The position numbers and the translations under genes are program-made. The notes beneath the pieces are model-generated. The model was not told the origin of the DNA, ran no database searches, and worked only from the letters and a program-made list of their open reading frames with translations. Shown one piece after another: positions 6,486-10,283 of a DNA stretch of 10,283 bases. Position 1 is the first letter of the stretch, and each line of letters opens with the position of its first letter. This DNA is from an uncultured Erysipelotrichaceae bacterium (GTDB lineage: Bacteria > Bacillota_I > Bacilli_A > RF39 > UBA660), in the NCBI GenBank assembly GCA_902803685.1, contig CADCQR010000121.1, forward strand, positions 1-10,283, read 5' to 3'.

Positions 6486-7025
6486 ATGATAAAGAAGATG
6501 AGTAAGAAAGGATTTACTTTAGTAGAGTTGTTGGCAGCACTTGTAATATTAGGTTTGTTGACAGCTATAGCGGCTCCAAATGTTATAAGCATAGTTCAAA
6601 GGACAAAATTAAATACATATGTTGAAGATGGAATAAAATTATCTACATTAGCAGAATATAAATTCAAAGGAGATACATCAATTACAAGACCTGCTAGTGG
6701 AAAATGTATAGTTATGTCAATGACCTTCTTAGGCACCAGTGAATTCAAAAATCCACCATATGGTGGAGAGTATGACCCAAAGAAATCATTTGTTGTTATA
6801 AGAAAGAATGGAAACAACTATGAATATTATGTTCAAATCATAGAAAAAAAAGATAGTAAGTATAGTGGAATATTGGCTTTAAAGAAAGAAGAGTACAAGA
6901 AAGATGATGTTACTACAAAAGTAAAGACTGGCATGAGTAATCCAACGGAAATAAAAGACTCAGCTCCAACAGCTATTACAGTTGGCGGAAGTGATTGCAC
7001 TATAACAAAAAGATATTATCAGTAA
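6486..7025 (+). CDS. Type IV prepilin-like protein 1
   Basis: A 179-residue protein with a class III prepilin leader: basic MIKKMSKKG, then cleavage before F10 in G-FTLVELLAALVILGLLTAIAAPNVI. The conserved Glu at mature position 5 is E14. The hydrophobic helix (10-34) would first anchor the subunit in the membrane, then form the fibre core. C74 and C171, the only cysteines in the exported part, could form a disulfide closing the C-terminal domain. It is longer than most ComG pseudopilins, favouring a pilus subunit, though a pseudopilin role is possible. Peptidase, ATPase and platform protein are not in the window. ATG 6486 is chosen over the internal Met5 because AGGTGAG lies directly upstream. 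Confidence 0.85.
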   Translation: MIKKMSKKGFTLVELLAALVILGLLTAIAAPNVISIVQRTKLNTYVEDGIKLSTLAEYKFKGDTSITRPASGKCIVMSMTFLGTSEFKNPPYGGEYDPKKSFVVIRKNGNNYEYYVQIIEKKDSKYSGILALKKEEYKKDDVTTKVKTGMSNPTEIKDSAPTAITVGGSDCTITKRYYQ

Positions 7026-7060
7026 TATTTACATATAATTTGTAAAATTAAAAAAAGCTA

Positions 7061-7089
7061 TTGAAATGGAAATTTAGATATGATATATT
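7061..7089 (+). promoter_or_regulatory. Extended -10 sigma-A promoter for pilin gene 2
   Basis: TTGAAA (7061-7066), exactly 17 bases, then TATATT (7084-7089) preceded by TGA, i.e. an extended -10. Transcription should begin near 7096, leaving a leader of about 35 bases. The two pilin genes can therefore be expressed separately. Confidence 0.6.
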
Positions 7090-7130
7090 GAAATAGTAAT
7101 AATTAAGATAGGAAAGAGAGTGAGAAAAAA

Positions 7131-7748
7131 ATGGCAAATCAAACAAAAAAAAGAAAATCTAGCAAAAAGAATCAAGCTGGATTTACATTGATTGAGTTAT
7201 TAGCAGTTATTACAATTATGGGTATCTTGATGATGGTAGCAATCCCCGCCGTATCAAGAACAATTGAAAATTCAAGAAGGGATACATTTATGGATACTGC
7301 AAAGGCATACGTAAATGCAGTAAAAAATGCAGTTGCAGCTGATGAAATTGAGTGTAAAGCAACGGCAACAGCAACAACATTTAGTCAGATATCTGCATTG
7401 GCTACAGGTAATTATGTATATCGGTTTTCAACAACAGATGTTAGTGGTAGTGGAACTTCGGGTATAAACAAAACAACAGCTACGGATTTAATGGAACAAG
7501 GTGGTAAATCATCTTGGGGAAATTCTGATCTTGCTGGTGCTATACAAATAAGCAAAAATGTTGGTGCTAATGGGCGTACCACTTACACATATTCAGTAAA
7601 AATGGTTGATTCAGGTGGAAGAGGAATTGATGCTTATGTTACTGAAGAAAATTTGAGAAGAACAAATGTTAAAACATCAGGAGCAACAAACTATGGTTCA
7701 ATATGGAAGTTGGGTACTGGCGAATTGGATTGCCAAATTGCTAATTAG
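7131..7748 (+). CDS. Type IV prepilin-like protein 2
   Basis: A 205-residue protein with an unusually long basic leader (MANQTKKRKSSKKNQAG) and predicted cleavage before F18 in G-FTLIELLAVITIMGILMMVAIPAV; E22 is the conserved mature Glu5. The hydrophobic helix spans about 18-41. The exported domain is rich in Ser, Thr, Gly and Asn and has just two cysteines, C75 and C201, the second four residues from the end, the same layout as in the preceding pilin although their C-terminal domains show no obvious similarity. GAGAG and GTGAG stretches before the ATG serve as ribosome site. It has its own promoter and terminator. Major versus minor pilin cannot be told from sequence alone; the high alanine content of the helix region is typical of major pilins. 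Confidence 0.85.
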   Translation: MANQTKKRKSSKKNQAGFTLIELLAVITIMGILMMVAIPAVSRTIENSRRDTFMDTAKAYVNAVKNAVAADEIECKATATATTFSQISALATGNYVYRFSTTDVSGSGTSGINKTTATDLMEQGGKSSWGNSDLAGAIQISKNVGANGRTTYTYSVKMVDSGGRGIDAYVTEENLRRTNVKTSGATNYGSIWKLGTGELDCQIAN

Positions 7749-7793
7749 TAATTGGATAGTTGCCAAATGATGTATATATGCACAAATTGGCAA
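7723..7793 (+). repeat. Short direct and inverted repeats over the pilin 2 stop codon
   Basis: AATTGGAT then TGCCAAAT occurs at 7723-7738 and again at 7750-7768 with a three-base insertion. An inverted TTGGCAA at 7787-7793 can pair with TTGCCAA at either 7730-7736 (inside the coding end) or 7760-7766 (after the stop), so two competing hairpins are possible just before the terminator. Confidence 0.45.
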
Positions 7794-7803
7794 TGATTTT
7801 CAT

Positions 7804-7836
7804 GCAGTCAAATGGTTAAACATTGGCTGCTTTTTT
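7804..7836 (+). terminator. Intrinsic terminator for pilin gene 2
   Basis: GCAGTCAA pairs with TTGGCTGC (one T-G wobble), and the inner ATG/CAT can extend the stem around GTTAAA with a small bulge. Six T residues follow immediately. It is a close relative of the terminator after the InlB-repeat gene at 2105-2135. Confidence 0.8.
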
Positions 7837-7845
7837 GTGTTTATG

Positions 7846-7944
7846 TTAAGTTAGAAAAAGAATTCCTTGTAAAATAAAGGAGTTCTTCAATGTTATTAAC
7901 TTAAGGTAAAGCGTGAGATAGAGATTTATATTTCTATCTTTTTT
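7846..7944 (+). ncRNA. Possible small structured RNA
   Basis: Between two terminators lies a nested hairpin: outer arms TTAAGTTA (7846-7853) and TAACTTAA (7897-7904), and inner arms AAGAATTCCTT (7858-7868) and AAGGAGTTCTT (7877-7887) with one wobble pair. A complete intrinsic terminator then closes the segment at 7944. A second terminator with no gene between it and the first suggests an independent transcript of roughly 100 bases. I find no convincing promoter for it and no match to 6S, SRP, tmRNA, RNase P or T-box hallmarks. It could instead be the remains of a lost gene. Confidence 0.25.
7917..7944 (+). terminator. Second intrinsic terminator in the spacer
   Basis: GATAGAGAT, loop TTAT, ATTTCTATC is a 9-bp stem with one G-T wobble, followed at once by six T residues. 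It lies 80 bases after the pilin 2 terminator and 240 bases before the next gene, so its own transcript is not obvious. Confidence 0.7.
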
Positions 7945-8023
7945 GTTATGATAAATTTGAAAAATAAAAAGGTTAAAAAAATGAAGTATAAGTATAAGAA
8001 TATTGAAGTTAATAACATTGCAA

Positions 8024-8057
8024 AAAATGTGCATTTTCTAATGAAAACACACATTTT
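8024..8057. other. Hairpin in the pilin/beta-helix spacer
   Basis: AAAATGTGCATTTTC, loop TAAT, GAAAACACACATTTT pairs at 13 of 15 positions. A smaller GCAC-TTAATT-GTGC hairpin follows at 8068-8081, trailed by a T-rich stretch. Neither has a strong T-run. The rest of 7945-8130 holds no supported gene. Confidence 0.4.
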
Positions 8058-8148
8058 ATATCAAAAAGCACTTAATTGTGCACTTTATTTTGATTGAACG
8101 TTATACTAATATTTTGGGACTAATATTGTTTAAATAGATTATCTTTTG

Positions 8149-8178
8149 TGATAAAATAAAAATATAATAAGAGGAGAG
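8149..8178 (+). promoter_or_regulatory. Extended -10 promoter and ribosome site of the beta-helix gene
   Basis: TGA then TAAAAT (8149-8157) looks like an extended -10; the -35 position is weak (TTTAAA at 8129-8134, spacer 17). The ribosome site GAGGAGAG at 8171-8178 lies six bases before the ATG at 8185 and fixes the start. A transcript start near 8164 would give a leader of about 20 bases. Confidence 0.4.
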
Positions 8179-8184
8179 TTAAAT

Positions 8185-10179
8185 ATGAAGAAAAGAATTA
8201 TTATTTATAATGTTTTAATTATAATATTTTTATTAATTATGTCCAAAAGGGATATTTATAATGGACAATATATTAGTCCTATTCCAGTTATAGATGATAG
8301 TTTAGTTTGTCCTGATAATCAGGTGTTTTCTGTAGATGGCCTAGTTACAGATAATAATGGAGTAGGTGATACTAATAGAACTAAATTACAGAAAGTTCTT
8401 ATTGATGCTGGTAATTGTGCTAAAAATAATAGTAAGCAGTATCAAGTAGTAGTCCCAGCTGGTAAATACTATGTATCATCAATGCTTTATATATTTTCAA
8501 ACACTAAGTTAACATTAAATGCTAATACAACTTTTATTAGTACAAATGGAGGTAGATTTATATCAACATCGGCACTTGATTGTGTTACGTGTGATGCTAA
8601 TTCAAATAACTGTACTGAAAATAAGACTTGCTTGGAAGGAAAAGGTGGCTATACTCAATGGAGTAATATAACTATTGAGGGTGGTACATGGGATTCTTCA
8701 GGTACAGGTGTTTCAATATTAGGAAGACATGGTGACAATTTAACTATTAAAAATACGACATTAAAAAACACTACCACACATTCAATAAATATATCTGCCT
8801 CTAAAAATGTTTTGGTTGATGGTGTGACGATTAAGGATCAAGTTCAAGTAGTTGGTAAACATGATGGGCAAAATGAAGTAATACATTTAGATAACGCATC
8901 TACTGGTGAGACTACGGCATATCCATTAGATAATACTGCTGTTCAAAATATTGTGATATCTAACTGCATTTTTGATAATGTTAGAAGTGGGATTGGTTCA
9001 CACTCTCCATATAGTGCACCAAATTGGGGGAGTAATATAAGAATAGAGGGCAATAAGTTTAAAAATGTAGTGGCCAATGCTATTAATCTTTTTGCTCATC
9101 AAAACGTAACTATAAAAAATAATACTTGGATGGAAGAACAAAGTACACCAGGATATTCATTTGTGCAATTCTATTATACTGGTAATGGTAATAATGGTAT
9201 AAAAATAGAGGATAATAAATTAAATAGTAAAAACTATGAACATATGATAATCAATGGATGTCAGCTCCCATTATGGCAAGATGCTTCTGGTAATGCCACT
9301 TATAAGTGTGAAAACGATAAACCAATCTATGATAATAATATTAGGAGTTTAAGCTGTAGTGATGATAAGTGTACAATAACTTATAATACTGGTCAAAAAG
9401 ATAATGGAACTATTATAAATGGTACGGTAGTATATGATGGAAATAAGAACGATGTTTCTGATAAATTCTATTATTATGTATACAGAAATGGTTCAGAAAA
9501 TGATGTTAGTTTGAGTCCTGATGATGAGAAAATTAAAGGATATTATGGGTGTGATAATAAGCTTAAGAAAGATAAATTTGTTAAGTTGGGCTATAAATTA
9601 AAAGGCTGGAAAGCATATAACTATTATGACCAAACATGGAGAAATAACGCATCAGAAGGAACTTTATGGGAAAAGAATTTAGCTGAGAATGAAAGGCATA
9701 TTTACGGTCCTGAATATAATACCTATCAAGTCGCATGGTCTCATCAAGATATAGTCATTTTTTATGCACAATGGCAAGAAAGAACTGAAGAAGAAAATGT
9801 TATAAAAGAAGTCAAAGTAACAAAGAATCCTACCAAAGTTAAATATAATAAAGATAAGGATAATCTTGATTTAACTGGTGCACAATTTAGAATTGATTAT
9901 AATGATAATACTAGTGACTTGATTAATCTAAATGATTACCAAACGAATTCAGATTTTAAGATTACTGGGTTTGATAATACAAAGGTTGGTACCCAAACTA
10001 TCACTGTTACATATAGAACAAAATCGTCAACATTTGAAGTAGAAATCTTAGATGGAGAAAAAGTAGAAATTCCTAATACTGGAAAAATTTCCATTGCTTC
10101 AAGAATAGGTCTTATTATAATCTTTGCAGCAACATTAGTAATGGGTGCATATATGAAAAATAAAAAGGTTACTAGCTAG
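8185..10179 (+). CDS. Sortase-anchored right-handed beta-helix surface protein
   Basis: A 664-residue secreted protein. A signal-type segment (about 3-19) is followed by a pectate_lyase_3-like start: DGLVTDNNGVGDTNRTKLQK (51-70) and VVVPAGKYYVSSMLYI (88-103), a pattern common to beta-helix lyases and GH28-like proteins. Beta-helix turns with N-I-T-I, N-L-T-I-K-N, I-V-I-S-N-C-x-F and I-R-I-E-G-N-K-F continue to about 350; EVIHLD (231-236) may line the substrate groove. Then come a degenerate InlB-like unit (GYKLKGW 469-475 to FYAQW 526-530), a bacterial Ig-like domain (543-622), and IPNTG (629-633), a hydrophobic helix (about 641-656) and KNKK. The last three form a sortase signal with Ile in place of Leu. 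Binding or cleavage of a polysaccharide is inferred. Confidence 0.85.
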   Translation: MKKRIIIYNVLIIIFLLIMSKRDIYNGQYISPIPVIDDSLVCPDNQVFSVDGLVTDNNGVGDTNRTKLQKVLIDAGNCAKNNSKQYQVVVPAGKYYVSSMLYIFSNTKLTLNANTTFISTNGGRFISTSALDCVTCDANSNNCTENKTCLEGKGGYTQWSNITIEGGTWDSSGTGVSILGRHGDNLTIKNTTLKNTTTHSINISASKNVLVDGVTIKDQVQVVGKHDGQNEVIHLDNASTGETTAYPLDNTAVQNIVISNCIFDNVRSGIGSHSPYSAPNWGSNIRIEGNKFKNVVANAINLFAHQNVTIKNNTWMEEQSTPGYSFVQFYYTGNGNNGIKIEDNKLNSKNYEHMIINGCQLPLWQDASGNATYKCENDKPIYDNNIRSLSCSDDKCTITYNTGQKDNGTIINGTVVYDGNKNDVSDKFYYYVYRNGSENDVSLSPDDEKIKGYYGCDNKLKKDKFVKLGYKLKGWKAYNYYDQTWRNNASEGTLWEKNLAENERHIYGPEYNTYQVAWSHQDIVIFYAQWQERTEEENVIKEVKVTKNPTKVKYNKDKDNLDLTGAQFRIDYNDNTSDLINLNDYQTNSDFKITGFDNTKVGTQTITVTYRTKSSTFEVEILDGEKVEIPNTGKISIASRIGLIIIFAATLVMGAYMKNKKVTS

Positions 10180-10193
10180 CCTTTTATTTTTTT
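10157..10193 (+). terminator. Intrinsic terminator overlapping the end of the beta-helix gene
   Basis: AAAATAAAAAGG (10157-10168) pairs with CCTTTTATTTT (10180-10190) apart from one bulged A, across an 11-base loop that contains the TAG stop. The T-run extends to 10193. The last codons (encoding the basic anchor tail) thus double as the 5' arm of the terminator. Confidence 0.65.
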
Positions 10194-10243
10194 GTATTAT
10201 TATATATAATATATTTTGTTAAATATAGTTTTGGAGGAACGAT

Positions 10244-10283
10244 ATGTTGTTAATAGGAAGTCATGTTGGTTTTAAGAAAAATA
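10244..10283 (+). CDS. nfo: Probable endonuclease IV, first 13 codons only
   Basis: The frame opens MLLIGSHVGFKKN and runs off the window end. Deoxyribonuclease IV (AP endonuclease of base-excision repair) in Gram-positives starts with this M-L-x-IGSHV pattern, where the His is an early metal-site residue. A very strong ribosome site GGAGGAA lies five bases upstream of the ATG. The stretch 10194-10232 before it is AT-rich with a TATAAT at 10205-10210 but no clear -35. With so few residues, the call rests on one motif. Confidence 0.6.
   Translation, partial: MLLIGSHVGFKKN

Noticed and set aside
7028..7046. TTTACA / TGTAAA inverted repeat after the first pilin gene as terminator
   Set aside because: The stem is only 6 bp of mostly A-T pairs and is followed by A residues rather than T residues.
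7846..8034. Minus-strand ORF of 62 codons
   Set aside because: It runs antisense across a terminator and the nested hairpin, has Leu/Ile/Asn-rich AT-driven composition and no ribosome site.
7948..8097. 49-codon plus-strand ORF (or 38 codons from 7981)
   Set aside because: There is no ribosome site for the first ATG and only a weak AAAGG for the second. The composition is that of the AT-rich spacer, and the ORF is crossed by the 8024-8057 hairpin. Not supported as a gene, though conservation in relatives would change this.
1..10283. CRISPR array, tRNA or rRNA gene, insertion sequence, prophage
   Set aside because: I saw no regularly spaced short repeats, no cloverleaf or rRNA-like sequence, no transposase or integrase frame and no phage structural genes. 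The only large repeat is the tandem gene pair.

Overview
The window is very AT-rich DNA. Its tightly packed genes have strong Shine-Dalgarno sites, sigma-A-type promoters and short intrinsic terminators. This, with DUF421 (YetF), a TIGR04086-type membrane protein, a YngK-like family-10-like glycosidase, InlB B-repeats and a sortase-type anchor, points to a low-GC Gram-positive (Firmicutes/Bacilli-type, probably gut-associated) bacterium. That placement is inference. Nothing requires a non-standard code: TAA, TAG and TGA all act as stops and Trp is TGG.

Layout. (1) 3-1967, +: the 3' part of a large secreted InlB-repeat surface protein, ending in a cysteine-rich domain and followed by an intrinsic terminator. 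(2) 2184-4105, -: two tandem paralogues of 276 aa each (about 66% identical by eye, no gaps), each with its own terminator hairpin and promoter. I do not recognise the family with certainty; short motifs suggest an ADP-ribosyltransferase-like fold. (3) 4163-6430: a conserved-looking block, with a TIGR04086-type membrane protein on the minus strand divergent from a DUF421 protein and a secreted glycosyl-hydrolase-like protein on the plus strand. (4) 6486-7748, +: two type IV prepilin-like proteins with separate promoters, each with a cysteine pair suited to closing the globular domain. (5) 7749-8184: a gene-poor, hairpin-rich spacer with two intrinsic terminators and a possible small RNA. (6) 8185-10179, +: a secreted beta-helix protein with a degenerate InlB unit, an Ig-like domain and an IPNTG sortase-like anchor. 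(7) 10244-end: the first 13 codons of a probable endonuclease IV gene.

How the parts may work together. The window is dominated by the cell surface: an InlB-repeat adhesin-like protein, two pilins, a wall-associated glycosidase-like protein and a wall-anchored beta-helix protein that may bind or cleave polysaccharide. No pilus assembly ATPase, prepilin peptidase or sortase is present here, so these products would depend on machinery encoded elsewhere. The InlB gene and the second pilin gene end in clearly related terminators, hinting at a shared history. The least explained elements are the duplicated 276-aa gene pair and the conserved-looking hairpins before the glycosidase and first pilin genes.
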